Shown here piece by piece: positions 44,748-53,004 of a stretch of 64,000 nt of DNA. Position 1 is the stretch's first letter; every line of letters begins with the position of its first letter. Below the pieces are notes generated by a model. The model saw only the letters and a program-made list of their open reading frames with translations. It did not search any database and was not told where the DNA came from. The DNA comes from Vulcanimicrobium alpinum. Its GTDB lineage: Bacteria > Vulcanimicrobiota > Vulcanimicrobiia > Vulcanimicrobiales > Vulcanimicrobiaceae. Made by a program: the position numbers and the translations under genes. The DNA lies in NCBI RefSeq assembly GCF_027923555.1, contig NZ_AP025523.1, positions 1,116,001 through 1,180,000 of the forward strand. The letters run 5' to 3'.

Positions 44748-46054
44748 GCGCGAGCGGCGCGCTCGCCCGGCTGCGGGCGTGCGGGCCGATGATCGTCGCG
44801 CTGGCGATCGCGGCCGTCACGCTGCGGCTCGCGCCGCCGCACGCGCTGGTCCCGGCGTGGCTTCCGGTCGCATTGGGCCTGCTGGCGCTGGCGTGGCCGG
44901 CGATCCGGCCCTCGTCGGTCACGCGCGACGACACGCTGCCGGCGCTGGCGATCGTGCTCTCGTCGATCGGCGTGGCGGTGGTCGCGCGGCTCGACCCCGC
45001 GCTCGCGCAAAAACAGATCGTGTGGCTGGCGTTTTCGCTGGTGCTCGCCGTCGCCGCCGGACCGGCGTTCGACCGCTTTCGCGTGCTCGCGGCATACAAG
45101 TACATCTGGATCCTGGCCGCGATTCTGCTGTTCGCCGCGCTCGCGCTGTTCGGTCAGGAAGTCAACGGCGCGCGGTTGTGGATCCGCCTGGGTTCGGTGC
45201 AGTTCGAGCCAGTCGAAGTGATCAAACTGCTCGTCGTCCTGTTCATGGCGTCGTATCTCGCCGAGACCGCCGACGTGATCGCGCATACGCGGCCGTGGTC
45301 GCTGCGCGCGAACGCGAAGTATCTCGGCCCGCTGTTCCTGGGCTGGGGCGTCTCGATGGGGATCCTCGTCTTCGAGCGCGATCTGGGGATGGCGACGTTG
45401 CTGCTGGCGACGTTCATCGCGATGCTCTACGTCGCGACGCGGCGCGTCGATCTGATCGTCGGCGCGACCGCGGTCTTCGGCGTCGCGGCGTTTTGGGCGG
45501 CGACGCATTACGCCTACGTCGAGCGGCGCATCGCGGTGTGGCGCGATCCGTTTCACGATCCGCTCGGCGCCGGCTATCAGGCCGTGCAGTCGCTGTTCTC
45601 GCTCGCGAACGGCGGGCTGTTCGGCACCGGCTACGGCCAGGGACGTCCCGACTACATCCCGAGCGTCGCGACCGATTACGCGTACGCGGCGTACGGCGAG
45701 GAGTGGGGCGCGCTCGGCTCGATCGTTCTGCTGGCGGTGTACCTGGCGCTGGTGCTGCGCGCGCTGCGCGTCGCGGGCCGCCAGCCCGATCTGTACGCGA
45801 AGCTCCTCGCGACGGGACTCGCCGCGGTGTTCGGGTTTCAGATCGTCATCATCGTCGGCGGGGTGCTCCACCTCTTCCCGCTCACCGGGATCACGCTGCC
45901 GTTCGTCTCGTACGGCGGCAGCTCGCTGGTGACGAACTTCCTGCTCGTCGCGCTGGTGTGGGCGATCTCCAGCGAACCGCGTCGTGCGGCCGACACCTAC
46001 GCCGGGGTGTCGTCCAGGGGGGAACCGGGTGGCTTGACGAGGGAAGGCGTATAG
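44744..46054 (+). CDS. FtsW/RodA/SpoVE family (SEDS) peptidoglycan glycosyltransferase
   Basis: A 436-residue polytopic membrane protein with about 11-12 segments. Family motifs: GARLWIRLG near 140, FERDLGMATLLLAT with the conserved Asp near 207, SVATDYAYAAYGEEWG near 306 (usual VxTDFIFAxxGEExG) and FPLTGITLPFVSYGGSS near 378. The usual FQPSE segment reads FEPVE. SEDS proteins polymerise glycan strands with a class B penicillin-binding protein. No PBP gene follows here. The GTG overlaps the PP2C-like stop (GTGA). RodA and FtsW roles cannot be separated from sequence alone; position favours the RodA/FtsW of the actinobacterial fha cluster. Confidence 0.92.
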   Translation: MSASGALARLRACGPMIVALAIAAVTLRLAPPHALVPAWLPVALGLLALAWPAIRPSSVTRDDTLPALAIVLSSIGVAVVARLDPALAQKQIVWLAFSLVLAVAAGPAFDRFRVLAAYKYIWILAAILLFAALALFGQEVNGARLWIRLGSVQFEPVEVIKLLVVLFMASYLAETADVIAHTRPWSLRANAKYLGPLFLGWGVSMGILVFERDLGMATLLLATFIAMLYVATRRVDLIVGATAVFGVAAFWAATHYAYVERRIAVWRDPFHDPLGAGYQAVQSLFSLANGGLFGTGYGQGRPDYIPSVATDYAYAAYGEEWGALGSIVLLAVYLALVLRALRVAGRQPDLYAKLLATGLAAVFGFQIVIIVGGVLHLFPLTGITLPFVSYGGSSLVTNFLLVALVWAISSEPRRAADTYAGVSSRGEPGGLTREGV

Positions 46055-46063
46055 GGAGCACGC

Positions 46064-46309
46064 TTGCAGTACCGTTCCGAGAAAGAGCTTCCCACCACGA
46101 TGAGCGAGCCCGAGACCGTCCAGCCGAACGAGCAGCCCGCAGAGCAGGAATACAACCGCCGCCGCGGTCCGCGCCGCACGTCCAGCGGCGAAGTCGCTGC
46201 CGATCGGCGGCAGAACGACCGCCGGACATCGGTGCCGGGCGTGAACGGCTTGCTCAAAGCGATCGTCTCGCTCGAGGAGGAGGCCTCCGAGACGCCTCCC
46301 GAGGCGTAA
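46064..46309 (+). CDS. small charged protein of unknown function
   Basis: An 81-residue, highly charged protein (start TTG 46064, with GGGAG six bases before). It is rich in Glu at both ends and Arg in the middle (YNRRRGPRRTSSGEVAADRR, RQNDRRTSVPG). The C-terminal GVNGLLKAIVSLEEEASE could form one amphipathic helix. No known domain is visible. A shorter form from ATG 46100 (69 residues) is possible but lacks a ribosome-binding site. It is nine bases after the FtsW/RodA gene and probably shares its mRNA. Confidence 0.55.
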   Translation: MQYRSEKELPTTMSEPETVQPNEQPAEQEYNRRRGPRRTSSGEVAADRRQNDRRTSVPGVNGLLKAIVSLEEEASETPPEA

Positions 46310-46310
46310 C

Positions 46311-46865
46311 CTACGCGGCGAGCTCGGTGACGAACAGCGACTCGACGATCGCGGCCATCGCGGGATCGATCGCTCGCAGCCGGGCGCGTGTCGCCCGCGG
46401 CCACGCCGAACTCGCGTCGTTGACTTCGACCCACGCCCGCATCGCCTCGGCGAAGTACTCGTCGAGCCCCGAGGCGGCGTAGGGCGTCACGAACCGCTCG
46501 GCGGCCGCGAACGCGCGCCGCACGCGCGGGTCGACGCCGCTCAAGTACAACCCGCCGCCGAGCGCGCAGTCGAGCGCGTGCGCGAACTCGTGCGCGACCG
46601 TCATCGCTGAGATCGAGCGCAGGTAGATCGTGCGCTCGTCGACGACGAACAGGCCTGCCGGCGGGACCGGCCACTCGTCGAGGCTCGCCGCGAGCCTGCG
46701 CAGCAGCGGCGAGCGCTCGCGGTAAGTCTGCGCCGCGCGCAGGTGGACGATCGCCGTCCCCGCACGCGCGGCGAGCCGAAGGGCGCCGGTTCCGAAGCGG
46801 TCGAGGACGGAGTCGATCGCGGCAGCCTCGGCGGGTGCGGCGTCGACCGCGGGACGGATGCACAT
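46311..46865 (-). CDS. putative zinc metallopeptidase (HExxH, ATLF-like)
   Basis: A 184-residue protein with the gluzincin motif HEFAHALD near 104-111 and a downstream Glu in LDEYFAEAMRAWVE that would be the third zinc ligand. The segment before it (GLFVVDERTIYLRSISAMTV) resembles the strand preceding the zinc helix in the anthrax lethal factor/Pro-Pro endopeptidase group. No signal peptide or membrane segment is seen, so it is probably cytoplasmic. The target is unknown. The ATG at 46865 is the first in frame. It is convergent with the preceding small gene (one base apart). Confidence 0.65.
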   Translation of the reverse strand: MCIRPAVDAAPAEAAAIDSVLDRFGTGALRLAARAGTAIVHLRAAQTYRERSPLLRRLAASLDEWPVPPAGLFVVDERTIYLRSISAMTVAHEFAHALDCALGGGLYLSGVDPRVRRAFAAAERFVTPYAASGLDEYFAEAMRAWVEVNDASSAWPRATRARLRAIDPAMAAIVESLFVTELAA

Positions 46866-46988
46866 CCGCCCGAGTCTAGAGAGACGAGGTGATCGCGATG
46901 CGGCGAAGAGATTGCCGAACCGCGCGCGGCGCCGGGCCGGTCGGTTGTATCGGAAGAGTTCGGGTGCGCGGCGGGGTAGCGTAAGCCA

Positions 46989-48557
46989 ATGGAGGCGATC
47001 ACCGCGCTGCTGCGGGTCGCGGCGCGCGCGGCGGGCGCGACGGCGGCACTCCTCGCGCGCGCCGGCGACGACGTCCCGGTCGCGGCCTGGGGCTGCGACG
47101 GCAGCGTCGCGTCCGCGCTGCTGCGCGCCGCGCATCGCGGCCCGCGCGGCGGCCGCTTGGCGCACACCCTGCCGCTGCGGCTGGCGGACGGCAGCGCGGG
47201 GGTGATGGTGCTCGTCGCGCCGGCGGCGGACGTCGACGCCGGCGAGATCGCCCCGCTGCTCCCGGAGATCGGCGCGCTCTGCGATCCGGCCGGAACGCCC
47301 GAGATCAGCGACTCGCTCAACATCCTCGCGGAGAGCGTCGAGGGTCTCGGCGACGCGACCGCGATCCTGCTGACGCCGCGCACGCCCGACGAGGCGACGC
47401 GCTTCACCTACGTCAACGCGGAGTTCTCGCGGCTCTTTGGGTACGGTGCGGAATTGATCGGCGACGATGCGGAGATCCTGTTGGGGCCACTGACCGATCG
47501 CGAAGCGATGGCGTCGCTGCGCGAGCAGATCGCCGCGCGGCGGGTCGCCCGCGCGTCGACGGTGCTGTACGGACGCGATCGCGCGCCGCATTGGGTCGAA
47601 CTCGTCTCGACGCCCGTCGAGCACGGTGCCGACGCGCTGCACCACGTCGTGGCGTATCGCGACGTCACGTCGCGCAAGACGATCGTCGACGCCCTCGCTG
47701 CCGAGCGGCAGAAACTGCAGACGACGCTCGCCGCGATCACCGACGCGGTGACGACGATCCTCGCCGACGGACGGATCGAATACGTCAACGAAGCCGCGGA
47801 ACGTCTGCTCGGCGTAAAGCTCGAAGAGCTCTACGGCATGCACGTCGCCGACGCGATCGAACTGGTCGACGCCGACGGGTCGGCGATCGAACTCGCCGCT
47901 CCGGCGAACGCGCGGGCACCGCGCCGCGGCGCGGGGCATCTGCGTGCTGCCGCGGGGATGATCGACGTCGCCTACGTCGCCTCGCCGATCGACGCCGAGG
48001 ACGGTGGGACCGTCATCGTGATGCGCGACGTCACGCACGAGAACCGGATCGCGATGCGGCTCTCGTTCGAGGCCGCGCACGATCCGCTGACCGGCCTTCC
48101 CAACCGCCGCGCGATCGTCGAGCGCCTGGAGGAGGCCGTCGCCGGCGCGCGCGAACGCGGCGAGCACCATTCGATCGCGTTCCTCGACCTCGACCGGTTC
48201 AAAGTCGTCAACGATCGCTTCGGTCACGCCGTCGGCGACCGGCTGCTGCGCGAGGTGGGGCGGATGATGGGCCGGATCGTTCGCAACGGGGATGTTCTCG
48301 CGCGCATCGGCGGCGACGAGTTCGCGCTGCTGCTCCCCAACTGCCGCGTCGAAGACGCGCTGCGCGTCGTCGAGAAGACGCGCGAAGCGGTCGAGGCGTA
48401 CCGCATCGAACACGAAGGGCAGGCGCTGGCGGTCGGCGTTTCGATCGGGGTGGCGGCGATCGACGCCGAAACCCGCAGCGCGGAAGCGGCGCTCGCAGCA
48501 GAGGATGCGGCGTGCTATCTCGCCAAGGCCGCCGGACGCAACGCGGTCTCCGGATGA
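46989..48557 (+). CDS. diguanylate cyclase with GAF-like and PAS sensor domains
   Basis: A 522-residue signalling protein. It begins with a degenerate GAF-like region (about 1-100), then two PAS domains (about 118-240, with FTYVNAEFSRLFGYG, and 245-355, with GRIEYVNEAAERLLG), and ends with a GGDEF domain (about 365-520). The active site GGDEF is intact at 441-445, and the inhibitory site RNGD at 432-435 is placed correctly for product feedback. It should make cyclic di-GMP in response to a small ligand or redox signal. No EAL domain or membrane segment is present. Its stop overlaps the next gene (ATGA), so the two are functionally linked. Confidence 0.93.
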   Translation: MEAITALLRVAARAAGATAALLARAGDDVPVAAWGCDGSVASALLRAAHRGPRGGRLAHTLPLRLADGSAGVMVLVAPAADVDAGEIAPLLPEIGALCDPAGTPEISDSLNILAESVEGLGDATAILLTPRTPDEATRFTYVNAEFSRLFGYGAELIGDDAEILLGPLTDREAMASLREQIAARRVARASTVLYGRDRAPHWVELVSTPVEHGADALHHVVAYRDVTSRKTIVDALAAERQKLQTTLAAITDAVTTILADGRIEYVNEAAERLLGVKLEELYGMHVADAIELVDADGSAIELAAPANARAPRRGAGHLRAAAGMIDVAYVASPIDAEDGGTVIVMRDVTHENRIAMRLSFEAAHDPLTGLPNRRAIVERLEEAVAGARERGEHHSIAFLDLDRFKVVNDRFGHAVGDRLLREVGRMMGRIVRNGDVLARIGGDEFALLLPNCRVEDALRVVEKTREAVEAYRIEHEGQALAVGVSIGVAAIDAETRSAEAALAAEDAACYLAKAAGRNAVSG

Positions 48558-49252
48558 GCGGCGAAGGCGCGATCCGTGCCCATCTCGCGACGCCCGAAGA
48601 GGAGCGCGGCGCGAAGTGGCGTCACCGGTTCTACGACTTGATCGACATCACGCCGCTGCGCGAACGCGATCCGCGCATCTTCACCGGCCCCGACGGTTTC
48701 CCGTATTACGCGCTCGACGTCCCCGGCGCCGGCGAACCCGGTACCATCCTCGTCACCGATCTGCTCGAACTCGCGACGGAGCGCGGTTTCGGGATCGCGA
48801 TCGCGCCCGAGGGCGAGAGCGCGGCATGGGTGTTCACGTACGGCGATCTCGTGACGCGGCGCGCGCTGGGTTCGTACGAGTTCCCGCGCGTCGGCGTCGT
48901 CGCGACGGAATCGCCGACGTTCCGCGCGGTGCTCAAGCAGACGCAGCGGATGGAGATCCTCGCGCCCGACGACGCGTTGCTCCCGTCTTACGTCCGGCCG
49001 CTGCTGCACCAGTACTTCACGCGCAACCTCGGAATCGCGCATCCCGGCGTGCTGACGCTCGCATCGCCGGATCAGGAACCGCGCGAACAGCTCGTGTTCC
49101 GGATCGCGCGGGACGACTTCGCCGACGACGACGCGTTCCAGCGTGCGATCGCCGGCGTGACCTGGTTTCTGCCGCGGCATCTCGTCGTCTCGATCCTGCC
49201 CTCCGAGGTCCTCGACGCGCTCAATGCCGCCTTCGTACCGCTTGCTGCCTAG
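48554..49252 (+). CDS. conserved protein of unknown function, coupled to the diguanylate cyclase
   Basis: A 232-residue soluble protein that I do not recognise. Visible features are an N-terminal charged helix (EEERGAKWRHRFYDLIDITP), an aromatic DGFPYYALDVPG segment, ILVTDLLELATERGFGIAIA, and a C-terminal half with HQYFTRNLGIAHPGV. There is no signal peptide, membrane helix or PilZ motif (RxxxR...DxSxxG). The start overlaps the cyclase stop by four bases (ATGA), so it could be a partner or output protein of that cyclase; this is inference from position only. Confidence 0.6.
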   Translation: MSGEGAIRAHLATPEEERGAKWRHRFYDLIDITPLRERDPRIFTGPDGFPYYALDVPGAGEPGTILVTDLLELATERGFGIAIAPEGESAAWVFTYGDLVTRRALGSYEFPRVGVVATESPTFRAVLKQTQRMEILAPDDALLPSYVRPLLHQYFTRNLGIAHPGVLTLASPDQEPREQLVFRIARDDFADDDAFQRAIAGVTWFLPRHLVVSILPSEVLDALNAAFVPLAA

Positions 49253-49359
49253 CGACCGCGCCCGTCCGCCCGCGCGCCGCGGGAACGGCACGCGAGTGCG
49301 CGAGTGTGAGGCTCCGCACTTCGCTCACGAAGCTGAGGGGCGCGGAGCGGCCGCGTTGC

Positions 49360-49393
49360 TTGACATCGTTGCGTTGCTGTGGTGGACTCCACC
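49360..49393 (+). promoter_or_regulatory. candidate promoter with palindrome upstream of the DMFase-like gene
   Basis: A consensus TTGACA lies at 49360-49365. Where the -10 box is expected there is the palindrome GGTGGA-C-TCCACC (49381-49393), which would place a repressor exactly over the -10 region. The -10 itself is poor. The remainder of the gap 49253-49429 holds nothing else I can name. Confidence 0.35.
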
Positions 49394-49429
49394 GTTGTGA
49401 TCGACTTCGCGACGGATCGCAGCGCGTAG

Positions 49430-50713
49430 GTGCTGCGCGCGTATCCTGCTGACCCGACGGTCGACGCGGGCGGGACGCTCGTTCTGCACGTCGCGACCGA
49501 TGCGCCGCGGTTCCGGGTGCAGATCGAACGGTGGAGCGACGGGTGCGAGCGCATTCTCGACGCCGGCCCCTTCGAAGGAGCGGACGCCGTCCCGGGAGCC
49601 GTCGGCGCCGATTGGGCCTGGCCGCGGATCGAGATCCCGTTGCCCGACGATCTTCGCGGCGGCGCATACATCGCCCGCTTCTCCGAAGATGGCGGGACGA
49701 CGGGGCGCGGCGCGCCGCGCGACGACACGCCCGACGCGCGCTGGGGGACCGCGCTCTTCGTCGTGCGCACGCGCCCGTCGGCGCGGGTCCTGGTGAATCT
49801 GCCGCTGTTCACCTATCACGCGTACAACACCGCGCACCTCGACCTCACCCGCCGCGACGCCGACGGGGCCTCGCTCGCAGGCGGCGCCGCCGCGGTCACG
49901 CTGCATCGTCCGGGCGGCGGGACGGGCGGACACGTCCACGACGAAACGGTCGCCGACGTCTACGATCGCACGACGCCGCGCCAGACCTTCGCGCACTGGG
50001 ACCTCTACGCGCTCGCGTGGTTCGCGCGCGAGGGGATCGCCGTCGACGTCTGCACCGATCTCGACCTGCATCGCGGAACCGCCGCGCTCGATCGCTACGC
50101 CGTCCTGTGCACCTTCGGCCACGACGCGTACTGGACGCGCGAGCAACGCGCGCGCGTCGAGGGCTGGATCGACGACGGCGGGCACGTCGCGTTCTGCGGC
50201 GCGGGGACGTGCCGCAGCCGCGTGCAGTACGACGAGGCGACCGCGACGCTCACCGCCGACGGCGCGTGGGCAGACGACGAGCGCGAAGACACGCTGACCG
50301 GCGCGACGGCGCGCAGCGGCGGCGTGAAGTGGCGCGGCACGCGGCCGCCGGCCGGCTACCGAATCGAGGACGCGTCACACTGGCTGCTGCGCGACGCGCA
50401 CGTGCGCGACGGCGATCTGGTCGGCGCGGGCGCGTATCTGATCGGGTACGCGTGCGACGGCGTCGACGACGCGCACGCCCCGCCGGGCCTGCGCGTGCTC
50501 GGCCGCGCGCCGTTCTCCGGCTGGAACGTCGCGGACGGCAGCGGCGCGATCGAGCCCGGCGGCCACGCCGCGATGGTCGCGTTCCCGCGCGGACGCGGGC
50601 ACGTGTTCAACGCCGGGACCGTCGACTGGGCGCGTGCGCTCGCCTGGGACGCGCGCGTGAAGGCGATCACGCGCTCGGTGCTGCGCCGCTTCTGCGAAAC
50701 CGGCGGCGCTTAA
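49430..50713 (+). CDS. N,N-dimethylformamidase beta subunit-like protein
   Basis: A 427-residue protein resembling the C-terminal domain of the large subunit of N,N-dimethylformamidase (PF20254 type). Visible elements are a beta-sandwich N-part (AGGTLVLHVATDAPRFRVQI), the linking VLVNLPLFTYHAYN and the glutaminase-like domain with CTFGHDAYWTREQRARVEGW and GGHVAFCGAGTCRSRV. Many bacteria carry stand-alone versions with unknown substrates, so amidohydrolase activity on DMF should not be assumed. The GTG start at 49430 follows an intergenic region with a consensus -35 box. It overlaps the convergent cysteine dioxygenase-like gene by four bases. Confidence 0.75.
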   Translation: MLRAYPADPTVDAGGTLVLHVATDAPRFRVQIERWSDGCERILDAGPFEGADAVPGAVGADWAWPRIEIPLPDDLRGGAYIARFSEDGGTTGRGAPRDDTPDARWGTALFVVRTRPSARVLVNLPLFTYHAYNTAHLDLTRRDADGASLAGGAAAVTLHRPGGGTGGHVHDETVADVYDRTTPRQTFAHWDLYALAWFAREGIAVDVCTDLDLHRGTAALDRYAVLCTFGHDAYWTREQRARVEGWIDDGGHVAFCGAGTCRSRVQYDEATATLTADGAWADDEREDTLTGATARSGGVKWRGTRPPAGYRIEDASHWLLRDAHVRDGDLVGAGAYLIGYACDGVDDAHAPPGLRVLGRAPFSGWNVADGSGAIEPGGHAAMVAFPRGRGHVFNAGTVDWARALAWDARVKAITRSVLRRFCETGGA

Positions 50714-51249
50714 CGCGCAGCCGGCAGCGAGTCGTAGTGCGAGGCGACGATGCGGAACGAGCCGTCTTCCTCGAACGCGCGGCACGCGTCGATCGGCTTG
50801 GCGTAGACGTGCAGGGTGACGGCCCGGCCGTCGTAGGCGCCGACGCGATGGATCGAGAGATGCCCGCTGCGCATGTCGATCTCGCCTTCGGCGAGCGCGC
50901 GCGCGCTGGTGCGCTGAAGGTCGTATCCGGCGTCGCGGTCGCGCAGGGCGGCACGGTAGTTCTCGCACGTGATCGAGCCGCGCTGCAGCACGAACGCGCA
51001 TTCGGAATCGGCGTGATCGTGAATCGGTGAGCGCGCGCCGCCGTCCCAGCAGATCGCGATGAGTTCGAAGGCGTCGCTACGGATGACCAGGTTGCGCGTG
51101 TAGCGCGTGGGCGCCCAGGTGAGATACGGCCTCAGCGTCCGCTCGTCGATGCGCACGCCGCGCAGGGCGTTCGCGACGCGAACCGGCTGCAGCACCGGTC
51201 CGAGTTCCCCGAGCGCGGCGACGAGATCGTCGATCGCATAGAGCTGCAT
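50710..51249 (-). CDS. cysteine dioxygenase-like cupin protein
   Basis: A 179-residue cupin of the cysteine dioxygenase type I family. The iron ligands correspond to His77 and His79 in SPIHDHADSECAF and His134 in LSIHRVGA. Cys84 sits where animal enzymes have the Cys of the Cys-Tyr cofactor, and a Tyr in LHVYAKPI could be its partner. The enzyme oxidises cysteine (or a related thiol such as 3-mercaptopropionate) to a sulfinic acid. The ATG at 51249 has GGAAG nearby. It is divergent from hutU with a 90-base gap. Confidence 0.82.
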   Translation of the reverse strand: MQLYAIDDLVAALGELGPVLQPVRVANALRGVRIDERTLRPYLTWAPTRYTRNLVIRSDAFELIAICWDGGARSPIHDHADSECAFVLQRGSITCENYRAALRDRDAGYDLQRTSARALAEGEIDMRSGHLSIHRVGAYDGRAVTLHVYAKPIDACRAFEEDGSFRIVASHYDSLPAAR

Positions 51250-51339
51250 GCCGGGAACTTCCACGCGACCGGCGGGGGTACTGCCGCCGGCGAGCCGTCC
51301 GTGAAGGGGCCGACGGCCCGCGGCCGGGAGTAGCCGGGG

Positions 51340-53004
51340 ATGATCCACGATCTCGCGCGCACGATCCGCGCTCCGCGCGGGCCGCTGCTCCGGGCCCGAA
51401 GCTGGCAGACCGAAGCGGCGCTGCGGATGCTGATGAACAACCTCGATCCGGAGGTCGCTGAACGCCCCGACGATCTGGTGGTCTACGGCGGGATCGGGAA
51501 AGCGGCGCGCGACTGGCCGTCGTTCGACCGGATCGTCGCCGAACTCGTACGGCTCCGCGACGACGAGACGCTCGCGATCCAGTCCGGGAAGCCGGTCGGC
51601 GTTTTCCGCTCGCATCCGGACGCGCCGCGCGTTCTGCTGGCGAACTCCAACCTCGTCCCGCATTGGGCGACGTGGGAGCATTTCCACGAACTCGATCGCA
51701 AAGGGCTGATGATGTACGGCCAAATGACGGCCGGCTCGTGGATCTACATCGGCTCGCAAGGGATCGTGCAGGGAACGTACGAGACGTTCGTCGAGATGGG
51801 CCGGCGGCACTACGGCGGCGATCTGGGCGGGCGCTGGATTCTCACCGCCGGCCTGGGCGGAATGGGCGGCGCGCAGCCGCTCGCGGCGACGATGGCGGGC
51901 GCATCGATGCTCGCGATCGAGTGCGACCCGGATCGCGTGGAGAAGCGGCTGCGCACGCGGTATCTGGATGCCTGCGCCGAGTCGCTGGACGCGGCGCTCG
52001 CGATGATCGCCGAAGCGACGCGCGCCAAGCGCGCGCTCTCGGTCGCCGTCGTCGGCAACGCGGCGGAGATCCTCCCCGAACTCGTGCGCCGCGGCGTGAA
52101 GCCCGACGCCGTGACCGACCAGACCTCGGCGCACGATCCGGTGAACGGATATCTTCCCGCCGGCTGGACGCTCGCGCGCTGGGCGGATCTGCGTGCGCGC
52201 GATCCCGCTGCGGTCGCCGACGCCGCGAAACGCTCGATGGCGTCGCACGTCGAAGCGATGCTCGCGTTTCACCGCGCCGGCGTCCCGACCTTCGATTACG
52301 GCAACAACCTGCGCCAGATGGCGTTCGACGCCGGCGTGCGCGACGCGTTCGAGTTTCCCGGCTTCGTCCCCGCGTACGTGCGGCCGCTGTTCTGCCGCGG
52401 CGTGGGGCCGTTCCGCTGGGTCGCGCTCTCCGGCGATCCCGCCGACATCGCGAAGACGGACGCGAAGGTGAAAGAACTGCTCCCGCACGACGCGCACCTG
52501 CATCGCTGGCTCGACATGGCGCACGAACGGATCGCGTTTCAGGGTCTGCCGGCGCGCATCTGCTGGATCGGTTTGGGCGACCGCGACCGCGTCGGCGCGG
52601 CGTTCAACGAGATGGTCGCGCGCGGGGAGGTGCAGGCGCCGATCGTCATCGGCCGCGATCATCTCGACAGCGGGAGCGTGGCGTCGCCAAACCGCGAAAC
52701 CGAAGCGATGCGCGACGGCTCCGACGCCGTCAGCGACTGGCCGCTGCTCAACGCGATGCTCAACGTCGCCGGCGGAGCGACGTGGGTCTCGATCCATCAC
52801 GGCGGCGGCGTCGGAATGGGATACTCGCAGCACGCCGGCGTGGTGATCGTCGCCGACGGCACCGAGGCGGCGGCGAGACGGATCGCGCGCGTGCTCTGGA
52901 ACGATCCCGCGAGCGGCGTCGCGCGCCACGCCGACGCCGGCTACGAGGACGCGCTCGCGGCCGCGCGCGCGCACGGTCTGCACCTGCCGATGCACGACGC
53001 GTGA
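51340..53004 (+). CDS. hutU: urocanate hydratase
   Basis: A 554-residue NAD-dependent enzyme that turns urocanate into imidazolonepropionate, the second step of histidine breakdown. The N-terminal [19 protein letters not shown] and [14 protein letters not shown] are typical. The tightly bound NAD sits at [14 protein letters not shown] (near 165), and the catalytic region has [21 protein letters not shown]. The length is normal. Its stop overlaps the hutH GTG (GTGA). Confidence 0.96.
   Translation: MIHDLARTIRAPRGPLLRARSWQTEAALRMLMNNLDPEVAERPDDLVVYGGIGKAARDWPSFDRIVAELVRLRDDETLAIQSGKPVGVFRSHPDAPRVLLANSNLVPHWATWEHFHELDRKGLMMYGQMTAGSWIYIGSQGIVQGTYETFVEMGRRHYGGDLGGRWILTAGLGGMGGAQPLAATMAGASMLAIECDPDRVEKRLRTRYLDACAESLDAALAMIAEATRAKRALSVAVVGNAAEILPELVRRGVKPDAVTDQTSAHDPVNGYLPAGWTLARWADLRARDPAAVADAAKRSMASHVEAMLAFHRAGVPTFDYGNNLRQMAFDAGVRDAFEFPGFVPAYVRPLFCRGVGPFRWVALSGDPADIAKTDAKVKELLPHDAHLHRWLDMAHERIAFQGLPARICWIGLGDRDRVGAAFNEMVARGEVQAPIVIGRDHLDSGSVASPNRETEAMRDGSDAVSDWPLLNAMLNVAGGATWVSIHHGGGVGMGYSQHAGVVIVADGTEAAARRIARVLWNDPASGVARHADAGYEDALAAARAHGLHLPMHDA

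Noticed and set aside
46866-48413. Extended minus-strand frame upstream of the metallopeptidase
   Set aside because: It is antisense to the PAS-GGDEF gene; the peptidase similarity starts at the ATG 46865.
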